From CAWFNW01 sp963817405 (lineage in GTDB: Bacteria > Actinomycetota > Coriobacteriia > Anaerosomatales > Anaerosomataceae): DNA of 64,000 bases. Numbering within the stretch: the stretch's first letter is position 1; each line of letters opens with the position of its first letter. The stretch lies in contig CAWFNW010000001.1 in assembly GCA_963817405.1 (NCBI GenBank), forward strand, positions 682,001-746,000. Direction: 5' to 3'. Below, in pieces: positions 7,634 through 16,530 of this stretch. The position numbers and the translations under genes are program-made. Below the pieces are notes generated by a model, which saw only the letters and a list, made by a program, of their open reading frames with translations, was not told the origin of the DNA and did no database searches.

Positions 7634-8311
7634 TTAGTCGTGGGGAGTACCCTCCGTCGCCGCGAGGAGCGCGGCCACGCCGACGGTCAGCAAGGCCGAG
7701 CCGAGTAGCCAGGCGCCGATGACGTCGGCCACGTAGTGCACGCCCAGATAGACGCGCGAGATCGAGACGGCGAGGCCTATGGTGATCAGCAGTGTCGAGA
7801 TCACGGTCTTCGTCCTGAGCGGCAAATCCTCCTCGGCGGTCATCACGAGGAAGACCAGCGCGCCGAAGAACAGGAAGCTCGCGAGCGCGTGCCCTGAAGG
7901 GAAGCTGTAGGAATCCGGCTGTGCGATGCGGGCAAGAGCGATGTCGGGCCGGGCGCGTCCGATGAGTAGTTTGAGCACGTCGCCCACGAGCGCTCCCAGC
8001 CCGACCGTGAGCACGAGGAAGATCGCCTCCGAGCGGCGACGTCGAAGCAGATACCATCCGGCGACAAGCGCCGTAAGAAGCGTCATGCCCGTGACGCTTC
8101 CGATGAAGGTGAGCGGACGTGCAGCTGCATCAAGCCACGGCACCGCTACCGATCGCACCCCGGCGGAAAGCCACTGATCGAGCGCAACAAGAGGGCGTCC
8201 GAACAGGAGCAGGACGGCCAACGCGATGAAGGCCACGACCGCCAGTCCAAAGAGCAGCGCAAGCCCGCCGGCGCGTGTGTCGCGTCGCCACGTCTCCCGC
8301 TGCTGAGGCAT
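7634..8311 (-). CDS. PAP2 superfamily membrane phosphatase
   Basis: A 225-residue integral membrane protein with about six transmembrane helices. It contains the three PAP2 motifs: KLLIGRARP (KxxxxxxRP), PSGH with the catalytic histidine, and SRVYLGVHYVADV (SRxxxxxHxxxD). These enzymes remove phosphate from lipid phosphates or undecaprenyl diphosphate, with the active site usually facing outward. The ATG at 8311 starts 10 bases after the pyrophosphatase gene stop and follows GGTAGGGGG, so it is the last gene of the guaB3-guaA operon. The precise substrate is unknown. Confidence 0.9.
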   Translation of the reverse strand: MPQQRETWRRDTRAGGLALLFGLAVVAFIALAVLLLFGRPLVALDQWLSAGVRSVAVPWLDAAARPLTFIGSVTGMTLLTALVAGWYLLRRRRSEAIFLVLTVGLGALVGDVLKLLIGRARPDIALARIAQPDSYSFPSGHALASFLFFGALVFLVMTAEEDLPLRTKTVISTLLITIGLAVSISRVYLGVHYVADVIGAWLLGSALLTVGVAALLAATEGTPHD

Positions 8312-8321
8312 TGCGTACCCC

Positions 8322-9950
8322 CTACCGCCCGGCCGCCTGCAGCATGAGCGCGGCGACCTGCTTCTTGCGCGAGAGGACCCCCGGCATCCACGCGGTACCG
8401 TCGGCAAGGTCGATGCCGAGTGCTCGCTCGGCGACGCGCGTCCGTCCGCTCGCGATGATCTCGCTTCCCTCGCGCATCACGTCCGTGACCATGAGGATCA
8501 GGAGGTCGTACCCGCGCAACCGCGCGAGCGTGGCCATGGCGGCCTTGATGGCCCCGATGTGCTCCATCACCAAGGCGGTGTCCACGGTCTCCACCTGTCC
8601 GATGCCGATCGTCGCATCCCCCACCCGGTACTCCTTGAGATCGTTCGCAACCGCCCCTTCGGCCGAGAAGGTCCGACCCGCCGAGCGCGCCTTGAACATC
8701 TCAAGGCCGAACGCCGTGTACTCGACTCCCACGCGGGCGGCGAGCCGCTCGGCCACCGTACGATCGAGTGCGGTCGCCGTGGGCGACTTCAGGAGCACGG
8801 TGTCGGTCAGAACCGCGGCGAGCAGGATCCCTGCCATCGAAACCGGCGGCTCCACACCGAGCTCCCGATAGCGCTCGGCGACGATCGTCGCCGTCGAGCC
8901 GACCGGGAGATTCAGAAACATGATCGGCGAAGCGGTCTGGACGTCGCCGACACGATGGTGGTCGACGATCTCAAGCACCTCGGCGACCTCGACGCCGGGC
9001 GCCGACTGTGAGAGCTCGTTGTGGTCGAGCAGGACGACGCGCCTGCGCAGCCCGCGCGCGAGGTTGGTGCGTGTGAGCACACCTGTCAGCGTGCCGTCGG
9101 GGTCGACGACAATCGCCTCGCGGTGAACCGAGTCGACGAGGTCCTCGGCCACCTCGGAGAGCAGCGTGTCCGGGTCGACGCTGAGCACGTCGGCGTCCAT
9201 GAGGCTCTCGACCGAATGCCCGAGGTTCACCAGTCTGGCGGCGCCGTACGTGTCGTGCTCGGTCGAGATGACGGCCGCCCCCCGTTCCCGAGCGAGCGCG
9301 AGTACCTCTGCGTCGGGCGCGGTGCCGCCCGTCACGACGAGACACGCCACGCCCGCCCTGAGCGCGAGCGGCTGCGTGCGCCGCCGGTCGCCGAGGATGA
9401 GCGTGTCGCCCGGGCGGATGTAGCCGAGCAGCGTCTCGGGCTCCATCGCGCCGATCAGCACGCCACCCGACAGCGTGGTGGCGGCATCGCCCTCAAGCAG
9501 CCTGCCGCCGAGCGCTCGCGCGACGTGCCCGACGGTCACGGGGAGACCCTGGAAGCCTCTCACGTGCGTCTCATCAAGGTAGAGCGCAGCCAGGATGGAT
9601 TCGTTGACAAGGCCGATGACCGCACCGTCGTCGTCGAGCACCGGAAGCGCCCGGACGCCGTGCTCGCGCATCAGACGGCCAGCCTCGAGCATGGTCGCCC
9701 CGACCGTCACGGACACCGGGTTCTCGGTCATGACGTCCTGCACGCGTGTGTACACGTGCGCGATCTCGTCGGGAAGGTCCACCCCGAAGCGCTCGAAGAC
9801 CCAGGCGGTCTCGGGCGGCACCGGCCCCAACCGGGCGGGGACGTATACGTTCTCCGCGTCGGTCAGGTTCTTGAGGTGCGCGTACGCGACGGCGGAACAC
9901 ACGGAGTCGTTGTCGGGGTTGCGATGCCCGAATACCAGGACGGGACCCAT
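8322..9950 (-). CDS. CBS-domain family II inorganic pyrophosphatase
   Basis: A 542-residue Mn-dependent pyrophosphatase with a regulatory insert. The N-terminal DHH part begins with HRNPDNDSV, and the catalytic centre includes IVDHHRVGD. The C-terminal DHHA2 domain ends in SRKKQV. Between the two DHH halves lie a pair of CBS motifs (YTRVQDVMTENPVSV and a second starting MDADVLSVDPD) flanking a DRTGG-like domain. In characterised relatives, adenine nucleotides bound to the CBS pair tune activity. Family II enzymes usually have GHxxPDTDS; here the T is N, a conservative change. It lies 25 bases after pcrA in the same operon. Confidence 0.93.
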   Translation of the reverse strand: MGPVLVFGHRNPDNDSVCSAVAYAHLKNLTDAENVYVPARLGPVPPETAWVFERFGVDLPDEIAHVYTRVQDVMTENPVSVTVGATMLEAGRLMREHGVRALPVLDDDGAVIGLVNESILAALYLDETHVRGFQGLPVTVGHVARALGGRLLEGDAATTLSGGVLIGAMEPETLLGYIRPGDTLILGDRRRTQPLALRAGVACLVVTGGTAPDAEVLALARERGAAVISTEHDTYGAARLVNLGHSVESLMDADVLSVDPDTLLSEVAEDLVDSVHREAIVVDPDGTLTGVLTRTNLARGLRRRVVLLDHNELSQSAPGVEVAEVLEIVDHHRVGDVQTASPIMFLNLPVGSTATIVAERYRELGVEPPVSMAGILLAAVLTDTVLLKSPTATALDRTVAERLAARVGVEYTAFGLEMFKARSAGRTFSAEGAVANDLKEYRVGDATIGIGQVETVDTALVMEHIGAIKAAMATLARLRGYDLLILMVTDVMREGSEIIASGRTRVAERALGIDLADGTAWMPGVLSRKKQVAALMLQAAGR

Positions 9951-9975
9951 GCCACTCCTCCCAGACGGCAGCGCG

Positions 9976-12219
9976 TCAGCCGTCGATCTTCCGTATCGGA
10001 GCGTACCCCATCAGCAGGTTCTTCGTCCCAAGGTCGGGGAAACACACGGTCACCTTGTCGCCCGTGACCGCGAGCACCGTGCCCCGTCCGAAGACCTTGT
10101 GCTCGATCGTGTCTCCTTCCGTGAGCTCGAGCCGCTCCTTGACCTCCCGCTCTTGGCGGGTACCACTGCCGAAGACCCGACCCTCGCTGGACCCGGGCGC
10201 GCGTGGCGTGGTGCCGCCCCACCTGACGGAGCCGCCCCGGTCGCCGCGACCTCTCCCCGGAGCCGAGCCGCCGAAACCAGCCGAGCCCACGCCCTCGGTC
10301 TTCACGTGCTCGGCGGGGATCTCCCCGATGAACCGGCTCGGGGGGTTGTACTGCGATGAGCCGAAAAGCGATCGCGACTGGGCGTGCGTGAGGTACAGAC
10401 GCTCGCGAGCGCGAGTGATGCCCACGTAGCACAGCCGGCGCTCCTCTTCGAAGCGCGCAGGATCGAGGATGCTGTTGGCGTGTGGGAAGACGTTGTCCTC
10501 CATGCCCACGAGGAAGACCACGGGGTACTCCAACCCCTTCGCCGTGTGGAGCGTCATGAGCGTGACCGAGCGGTCCTGCTCGCTCACTGAGTCGAGATCG
10601 GTGCGAAGCGCGACCCACTCGAGGAACGCGTCCAGCGTGCGCTCCTCCGGCTCGTCGTGCGCCGCATCGTAGTCGTCCACGACGCCGAAGAACTCGTGGA
10701 TGTTCTCCGAGCGGCCCCGCGCCTCATCGGTATTCTCGGTGGCGAGCGCGGAGAGCAACCCGGAGCGTTTCACGATCTGCTCAACGCGGTTCCTGAGCGA
10801 CGTGGTGTCGATCGCGGCAGCCTCCGCGAGCACCGAGGCCAGCTCGGCCACGCGCTTTCTCGACGCCCCGCCCACCCACTCCTCGGCCTCCGCGCGGGCG
10901 ATCGCGTCCGTGAGCGTGATGCCCTCCTCGTAGGCGCGTGCCTCGAGCGTCTGGATGGTGGTCTTCCCGATCCCGGGGCGCTTCTCCATCACGCGGCGGA
11001 GCGACTGCACGTCCGCCGGATTGATGATTGCGCGAAGCCACGCCATGACGTCCCGGATCTCCGCGCGCTCGAAGAAGCGCACGCCGCCGACGATGCGGTA
11101 CGGAACGCCCGCGCGCAGGAACACGTCTTCCAGCACGCGCGACTGCGCGTTCGTGCGGTAGAAGACCGCGAAGTCGGCGTACGAGCGGTGCTCGGCATGC
11201 AAGAGCCGCTCGACTTCCTCGGCCACGAAGCGCGCCTCGTCCTTCTCGTCCGAGGCCACGTACCGGGTGATCGCCTCGCCGCCGGCGTTCGCCGTCCAGA
11301 GCGTCTTCGGCTTGCGCCCGGCGTTGTTGGCGACGACCGCATTGGCGGCCGCGAGGATCGTGGCGGTCGAGCGGTAGTTCTGCTCGAGTTTGATGACCGT
11401 CGCGTCAGGATAGTCGCGCTCGAACTCCAGGATGTTGCGGATGTCGGCGCCGCGCCACGAGTAGATGGACTGATCGTCGTCGCCGACGACCATGAGGTTC
11501 CGGTGCCGAGCGGCCAGAAGGTTCACGATCTCGTACTGGGCGTGGTTGGTGTCCTGGTACTCGTCCACGTGGATGTAGCGGAAGCGGTCCTGATAGAACG
11601 CGAGCACCTCGGGATGCTCGACGAAGACGCGCCATGCGTTCACCAACAGGTCGTCGAAGTCCATCGCGTTCGCGGCGCGGAGGCGAGCCTCGTAGAGCGG
11701 GTAGGCCTTCGCGGCCACCTTCTCCGGCGGAAGCGACGCTCGCTCGGCGAAGACGGCCGGCGAGGTTAGCTCGTTCTTCGCAGCGGAGATCCGGCCCGCG
11801 ATCATCTTGGCGGGATAGCGCTTCGGGTCGACATCAAGCTCGGTGAGCACCGAGGTGAGCGTGCGGCGACTGTCATCGTCGTCGTAGATCGTGAACTGGC
11901 GGCTGAAGCCGAGGCGGTGACCATCAGCGCGCAGTACGCGCACGCAGAAGGCATGGAACGTCATCACCCACATGCTTCGAACACACAGCCCGCAGATGCG
12001 TTCAAGGCGCTGCCGCATCTCGCCCGCAGCCTTGTTCGTGAAGGTGATCGCCAAGATCGACGCCGGGGACACACCGCCCTCGGCGATGATGTGAGCGATT
12101 CGATGCGTGAGCACGCGCGTCTTGCCCGAGCCGGCTCCTGCCAGCACGAGGAGCGGCCCCTCGGTGGCGGTGACGGCGTCGAGCTGCGCAGGATTGAGAT
12201 CGGAGAGGAGGTCAGCCAT
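9976..12219 (-). CDS. pcrA: ATP-dependent DNA helicase UvrD/PcrA
   Basis: A 747-residue superfamily 1A 3'-5' DNA helicase for nucleotide-excision and mismatch repair and replication restart. Motifs in order: LDAVTATEGPLLVLAGAGSGKT (Q motif and Walker A), VDEYQDTN (motif II), GDDDQSIYSWRGAD (III), TLHTAKGLEYPVVFLVGM (V) and YVGITRARERLYL (VI). The C-terminal tail ends in a PcrA/UvrD Tudor-like segment (GDTIEHKVFGRGTVLAV) after a Gly/Arg-rich linker. I prefer the ATG at 12219 over the GTG at 12228. No Shine-Dalgarno is seen, but TAGACT lies 10 bases upstream, so a leaderless message is possible. Confidence 0.95.
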   Translation of the reverse strand: MADLLSDLNPAQLDAVTATEGPLLVLAGAGSGKTRVLTHRIAHIIAEGGVSPASILAITFTNKAAGEMRQRLERICGLCVRSMWVMTFHAFCVRVLRADGHRLGFSRQFTIYDDDDSRRTLTSVLTELDVDPKRYPAKMIAGRISAAKNELTSPAVFAERASLPPEKVAAKAYPLYEARLRAANAMDFDDLLVNAWRVFVEHPEVLAFYQDRFRYIHVDEYQDTNHAQYEIVNLLAARHRNLMVVGDDDQSIYSWRGADIRNILEFERDYPDATVIKLEQNYRSTATILAAANAVVANNAGRKPKTLWTANAGGEAITRYVASDEKDEARFVAEEVERLLHAEHRSYADFAVFYRTNAQSRVLEDVFLRAGVPYRIVGGVRFFERAEIRDVMAWLRAIINPADVQSLRRVMEKRPGIGKTTIQTLEARAYEEGITLTDAIARAEAEEWVGGASRKRVAELASVLAEAAAIDTTSLRNRVEQIVKRSGLLSALATENTDEARGRSENIHEFFGVVDDYDAAHDEPEERTLDAFLEWVALRTDLDSVSEQDRSVTLMTLHTAKGLEYPVVFLVGMEDNVFPHANSILDPARFEEERRLCYVGITRARERLYLTHAQSRSLFGSSQYNPPSRFIGEIPAEHVKTEGVGSAGFGGSAPGRGRGDRGGSVRWGGTTPRAPGSSEGRVFGSGTRQEREVKERLELTEGDTIEHKVFGRGTVLAVTGDKVTVCFPDLGTKNLLMGYAPIRKIDG

Positions 12220-12284
12220 AGAGTGCACAGTCTACAGGAGGGCGCAGCGGGGCGGTAGCGCGTGGCGACGTCTTGGAAGGAGCC

Positions 12285-12521
12285 TCAGCGTACGAACTTG
12301 ATCATGGAGAACCCGGCGTCCTCGCCGTACTTGAGGCACACGTCGTGGAGCACCTTGCGCTCGCCGGAAACGTACTGGATGTTCCCGCACTTGGCGCACA
12401 CCGGAGCCTCGCACTGGTCACAGAAGCCAAGCCGCGGCTCAGCCTCCGCGCCGCAGTGAGCGCAGATCTTGCGGAAGGTTGGTTCGGTCACCGCTGCCGC
12501 CTCAAAGCGCGTTCCGGACAT
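12285..12521 (-). CDS. Small zinc-ribbon protein
   Basis: A 78-residue protein with three CxxC-type knuckles (CAHCG, CDQCE, CAKCG) plus a later Cys in HDVCLKYG. This gives enough ligands for one or two zinc ions. The family is not one I can name. The ATG at 12521 begins one base after the aroF stop, so it is translationally coupled. It may bind nucleic acid or a partner protein, but nothing more specific can be said. Confidence 0.75.
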   Translation of the reverse strand: MSGTRFEAAAVTEPTFRKICAHCGAEAEPRLGFCDQCEAPVCAKCGNIQYVSGERKVLHDVCLKYGEDAGFSMIKFVR

Positions 12522-12522
12522 C

Positions 12523-13320
12523 TCAGGCCAGTGTACTGCCAATCACACCCGCGAGCGGTTCGAGGTCCGCCATGAGGGCTCGGAGCCCAGGCAGGTCCAG
12601 CGACTGCGGTCCATCGCAGAGCGCTTCACGCGGGTTTGGGTGTACCTCTACCATGATGCCGTCCGCGCCCACCGCGACCGCGGCGCGGCTGATAGCCGGA
12701 ACGAGATCGGCCCGGCCCGCCGGGTGCGACACATCGACGATGATCGGCAACAGCGAAAGCGACTTCACGACCGGGACCGCGGTGATGTCGAGCGTGAATC
12801 GGTAGGCCGTCTCGAACGTGCGGATGCCTCGCTCGCACAGGATGACGTTCTCGTTCCCGTGCATCGTGATGTAGTTGCTCGCCTGCAGCCACTCCTCGAT
12901 GGTGGCGGCCATGCCGCGCTTGAAGACCACCGGCTTGTGGGACTCCGCGGTGGCTTCCCCGATGCGCTTGAGCAGGCTGAAGTTCGCCATGTTGCGCGTA
13001 CCGATCTGCAGCATGTCCGCGTACTGGTCCACGACCTCGATGTGCGCCGAGTCGGTGACCTCGGTGACCACCAGCAGCCCGTACTCATCGGCCGCTTCTC
13101 GCAGGAGCTCGAGGCCCTTGAGCTCGAGGCCCTGAAACGAGAACGGCGAACTGCGCGGCTTGTACGCCCCACCCCGCATGACCCTGATGCCGAGCTCACT
13201 GAGCGTCGCCGCGACTTCGCGCATCTGCTCGCGGCTCTCGACCGAGCATGGCCCGGCGATGATGGTGACGCCGGCATCGCGCGTGACCGCCCCGATCGCC
13301 GGTGCTGATCCGGCGCTCAT
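12523..13320 (-). CDS. aroF: 3-deoxy-7-phosphoheptulonate synthase (DAHP synthase)
   Basis: The first committed enzyme of the shikimate pathway, condensing phosphoenolpyruvate with erythrose 4-phosphate. The 265-residue protein is a KDO8P-like type I-beta DAHP synthase: IIAGPCSVES, RGGAYKPRSSPFSFQG, IGTRNMANFSLL, KPVVFKRGM, HGNENVILCERGIRTFE, and DVSHPAGRADLV followed by GIMVEVHPNP. It has no ferredoxin-like or chorismate-mutase regulatory extension; instead a separate chorismate mutase gene overlaps its start by four bases (ATGA). The two may act as a complex, as in enzymes where the mutase confers feedback control; this is inference. Confidence 0.95.
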   Translation of the reverse strand: MSAGSAPAIGAVTRDAGVTIIAGPCSVESREQMREVAATLSELGIRVMRGGAYKPRSSPFSFQGLELKGLELLREAADEYGLLVVTEVTDSAHIEVVDQYADMLQIGTRNMANFSLLKRIGEATAESHKPVVFKRGMAATIEEWLQASNYITMHGNENVILCERGIRTFETAYRFTLDITAVPVVKSLSLLPIIVDVSHPAGRADLVPAISRAAVAVGADGIMVEVHPNPREALCDGPQSLDLPGLRALMADLEPLAGVIGSTLA

Positions 13321-13601
13321 CCCCGCATCTCCTTCATCACGTGCAGGATCGCCTCGTAGATCTCCCTCAGGTTCTCCGCATAGAGCGGACCGTCATTGCA
13401 CTGTGCGAGGTTGGCGAAGATCTCCTCCTCGCGCTTCGGGTCGTACAGGCCCCAGTGCACCTGCGGCTTGAGCTCTCGAATCGCGAGCGCAGCGCGCGCG
13501 CGCTCGTTCAGAAGCTGGACGAGCTGGCAGTCGATCTCATCGATGCGGCTCCGAAGCTCGGCGATCCTCGCCTGCGCGTCGGCCGGTGGCAGGTCAGTCA
13601 T
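13317..13601 (-). CDS. Chorismate mutase, AroQ class
   Basis: A 94-residue all-helical chorismate mutase converting chorismate to prephenate. The N-terminal helix reads LRSRIDEIDCQLVQLLNERARAA, with the conserved Arg and Leu-x2-Leu pattern of AroQ enzymes, followed by a YDPKREEEIF helix and a C-terminal helix ending VMKEM. I start at the ATG at 13601, eight bases after AGGAG, rather than the in-frame GTG at 13610. Its stop overlaps the aroF start, so the pair is coupled. Confidence 0.92.
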   Translation of the reverse strand: MTDLPPADAQARIAELRSRIDEIDCQLVQLLNERARAALAIRELKPQVHWGLYDPKREEEIFANLAQCNDGPLYAENLREIYEAILHVMKEMRG

Positions 13602-13653
13602 TGGCTCCACTCCTCACTCAGCGTGCTGTTCGACGTGCACGGCGCGCTCCGCC

Positions 13654-15204
13654 CTACTCCCACTCGATCGTCCCGGGAGGCTTGCTCGTGATGTCGTAGG
13701 CCACCCGGTTGATGCCGTCGACCTCGTTGATGATGCGATTGCTCATCTTCGCCAGCAGCTCGTGCGGCAAGCGCGCCCAGTCTGCGGTCATCGCGTCTGC
13801 TGACGCCACAGCGCGGATGATGATCGGGTTCTCGTAGGTGCGCTCGTCGCCCATGACGCCGACGCTCCTGATGTCCGGCAGCACCGCGAAGTATTGCCAG
13901 ACCTCGCGGCCGGCGTCCCACTCGGAGATCTCCTCGCGCACGATGGCGTCCGCGAGGCGGAGCTTGTCGAGCTTCTCGCGAGTGATGTCCCCGATGATGC
14001 GGACGGCGAGGCCGGGCCCCGGGAACGGCTGCCGGTGCACGATCTCGTCCGGGAGGCCCAGTTCCGAGCCCACGGCGCGGACCTCATCTTTGAAGAGCGC
14101 CTTGAGAGGCTCGATGAGGTCGAAGTGCACGCCCGGAGGAAAGGGGATCAGGTTGTGGTGGCTCTTGATCTTGGCGGCATGTTTGTTGCCGCTCTCGATC
14201 ACGTCCGGGTAGAGCGTGCCCTGCGCCAGCCACTTCACACCCTCGAGCCGCTCGGCCTCGTCGAAGAAGCTGTGCCAGAACTCCTCCCCGATGATGCGGC
14301 GCTTGAGCTCCGGATCGCTCACCCCGGCGAGGAGTGAGAGGTACCGGTCCTCGGCGTCAACATGGATGAGGTTCACGCGAAAGTGGTCGCGGAAGGTGCG
14401 CACGACCTGCTCGGCCTCATCCAGGCGCAGTAGCCCGTGATCCACGAAGACGCAGGTCAGCTGGTCGCCCACGGCGCGGTGCAGGAGCGCCGCAACCACG
14501 CTGGAGTCGACGCCGCCGGAGAGGCCGCAGATCACGCGGTCGGTGCCCACCTGGGCGCGAACCGCGGCGACGGTCTCCTCGATGATGTTGAACATCGTCC
14601 ACGTGGGCGGGATACCCGCGATGTCATGCAGGAAGCGCCTGATGATCTGCTGCCCGAACTCGGTATGCGCGACCTCGGGATGGAACTGCGTCGCGTAGAG
14701 CTTGCGCTCGGGGTGCTCCATGGCGGCGACGGGCGTGATTGCCGTCCTGGCCGTGACCGTGAAGCCAGGCGGTGGTGTGCCCACGCTGTCGCGATGGCTC
14801 ATCCAGACCTGTGAGGTCTCGGGCACGCCGTCGAGAAGCTGGCACGACGGCTCAAGTACCGTGAGCTGGGCGAACCCGTACTCCCCGACATCGGTTCTCG
14901 GAATCTCCCCGCCCAGATGAAGTGCGATCTCCTGGATGCCGTAGCAGAAACCCAGGATGGGGATCCCCAGCTCGAGCACACGCGGATCCATATGCGGCGC
15001 GCCCTGGGCGTACACGCTCGCCGGCCCGCCGGAGAGGATCAGCGCGGCCGGAGCGCGGCGCGCAACCTCCTCGGCGCTGATGTCGAACGGCACGATCTCC
15101 GAGTACACGCGCGCCTCACGCACGCGCCGTGCGATCAGCTGCGCGTACTGCGCGCCGAAGTCGAGCACGAAGACGGCGCGCTGCTCGTCGTGGTAGCTCG
15201 ACAC
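13654..15204 (-). CDS. guaA: GMP synthase (glutamine-hydrolysing)
   Basis: Converts XMP to GMP using glutamine. It is full length at 516 residues. The class I amidotransferase domain has the nucleophile in GFCYGIQ and the QFHPEVAHTEFG His-Glu pair. The ATP pyrophosphatase domain has the P-loop GLSGGVDSS. The C-terminal dimerisation domain includes QPFPGPGLAVRIIGD and ends KPPGTIEWE. Starts at GTG 15204, six bases after the guaB3 stop, so both purine genes are cotranscribed. Confidence 0.97.
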   Translation of the reverse strand: MSSYHDEQRAVFVLDFGAQYAQLIARRVREARVYSEIVPFDISAEEVARRAPAALILSGGPASVYAQGAPHMDPRVLELGIPILGFCYGIQEIALHLGGEIPRTDVGEYGFAQLTVLEPSCQLLDGVPETSQVWMSHRDSVGTPPPGFTVTARTAITPVAAMEHPERKLYATQFHPEVAHTEFGQQIIRRFLHDIAGIPPTWTMFNIIEETVAAVRAQVGTDRVICGLSGGVDSSVVAALLHRAVGDQLTCVFVDHGLLRLDEAEQVVRTFRDHFRVNLIHVDAEDRYLSLLAGVSDPELKRRIIGEEFWHSFFDEAERLEGVKWLAQGTLYPDVIESGNKHAAKIKSHHNLIPFPPGVHFDLIEPLKALFKDEVRAVGSELGLPDEIVHRQPFPGPGLAVRIIGDITREKLDKLRLADAIVREEISEWDAGREVWQYFAVLPDIRSVGVMGDERTYENPIIIRAVASADAMTADWARLPHELLAKMSNRIINEVDGINRVAYDITSKPPGTIEWE

Positions 15205-15210
15205 CGGATG

Positions 15211-16386
15211 TTACCGGCCCATGCCGACGCGCTGCGCGTTCTGCAGCACCTTGCCCTCGCTCTGGAGCGACGGGGCCACCATGACCTCAGCCTTCTGGAA
15301 GGCCTTGAGGTTCTCGTAACCGCAGGTCGACATCGACGTGCGCAACCCGCCGAGCAGGTTGAGCGTACCGTCGTTCTGGTGCGCCGGGCCGAGCAGGATC
15401 TGCTCAAGGAAACCGTTCACGCCCGCGTGCACGCGGGTCCCGCGCGGGAGGTCCGGATGGAAGGTCGCCATGCCCCAGTGGTAGCCGCGCCCGGGCGCCT
15501 CGGCAGCCGCCGCAAGCGGCGAGCCGATCATGACCGCGTCCGCACCGCACGCGATAGCCTTGGCGAGGTCGCCACCGGTGCGCATGCCGCCGTCGGCGAT
15601 GACGTGCGAGTAGCGGCCGGTCTCCTCGAGGTTGCGCGTGCGTGCCGCGGCGGCATCCGCGATCGCGGTCGCCTGCGGGACACCGATGCCGAGCACGCGC
15701 CGTGACGTGCACGCGTGGCCGGGACCGACGCCCACCAGCACGCCGACCGCGCCGGAGCGCATGAGGTGTAGCGCGCCCTGGTAGCTGCAGCAGCCGCCGA
15801 TGATGCAGGGGACATCGAGGGACTGGACGAACGCGTTCAGGTCGAGCGGCTTGTCGTAGCTCGACACGTGCTCCGCGGAAACCACGGTGCCCTGGATGAC
15901 GAGGATGTCGAGTCCGCCTTCAAGCGCCGGCTGGATGAAGCGCTCCACGTTCTGCGGGGTGAGCGAAGCTGCGGCGAGCACGCCGCCGGCCTTGATCTCC
16001 CTGACACGCTCACGTATGAGGTCGGCCTTGACGTCCTCGGCAGCGTAGATCGCCTGCATCTTGGCGGTCGCCTCTTCGCGGTCGAACGAGGCGATGGCGT
16101 CGAGCTGCGGCGACGGGTCCTCGTACCGCGTCTGGATGCCTTCGAGGTTCAGGACCGCAAGCCCGCCGAGTTTGCCCATCGTGACGGCGAACGCCGAGTC
16201 GACGACGCCGTCCATCGCGGACGCGAGCACCGGCAGCGGGAACGAGTACTCCCGGTCTTTGAAGGTGAACGACCACGTGATGTCGATGTCTCGCGGGTCG
16301 CGCGTCCTGCGCGAGGGCACGATTGCGATGTCATCGAATCCGTAGGCCCGCCGTGCCGTCTTGCCTCGCCCGATCTCGATCTCCAT
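15211..16386 (-). CDS. guaB3: GuaB3 family IMP dehydrogenase-related protein
   Basis: A 391-residue TIM-barrel protein of the IMP dehydrogenase/GMP reductase superfamily. It lacks the CBS module of classical GuaB, as is characteristic of the GuaB3 group common in actinobacteria. The Cys loop reads VGPGHACTSRRVLGIGVPQ, and the phosphate-binding strand includes VIADGGMRTGGDLAKAIACGADAVMIGSPLA. It probably oxidises IMP to XMP ahead of GuaA, but the enzymology of GuaB3 is less certain than that of GuaB. The ATG at 16386 is preceded by AGGAGG at 11 bases. It is the first gene of the operon, behind a promoter at 16544-16572. Confidence 0.9.
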   Translation of the reverse strand: MEIEIGRGKTARRAYGFDDIAIVPSRRTRDPRDIDITWSFTFKDREYSFPLPVLASAMDGVVDSAFAVTMGKLGGLAVLNLEGIQTRYEDPSPQLDAIASFDREEATAKMQAIYAAEDVKADLIRERVREIKAGGVLAAASLTPQNVERFIQPALEGGLDILVIQGTVVSAEHVSSYDKPLDLNAFVQSLDVPCIIGGCCSYQGALHLMRSGAVGVLVGVGPGHACTSRRVLGIGVPQATAIADAAAARTRNLEETGRYSHVIADGGMRTGGDLAKAIACGADAVMIGSPLAAAAEAPGRGYHWGMATFHPDLPRGTRVHAGVNGFLEQILLGPAHQNDGTLNLLGGLRTSMSTCGYENLKAFQKAEVMVAPSLQSEGKVLQNAQRVGMGR

Positions 16387-16454
16387 AGTGGCGCCCGCCT
16401 CCTGCTCGCTTCCCGGTATCAGATGCGTCATCGCGTTGCCCCGTGATACGCGAA

Positions 16455-16497
16455 GGACCAGGGTCCCGCCCGCAGGGGGCGTGGTACGTCCTGGTCC
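16455..16497 (-). promoter_or_regulatory. Hairpin in the guaB3 leader
   Basis: The roughly 150-base leader between promoter and start codon contains an eight-pair stem, GGACCAGG/CCTGGTCC. An inner G/C stem is topped by a GC-rich loop. On the transcribed strand it is followed by CCTTCGCG, not a T-tract, so it is not a simple terminator. It could be a regulatory leader, but I see no match to a known purine riboswitch. Confidence 0.35.
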
Positions 16498-16530
16498 AAC
16501 GGATTCTTCAACGGTGGCTCCGCGAGGTGT

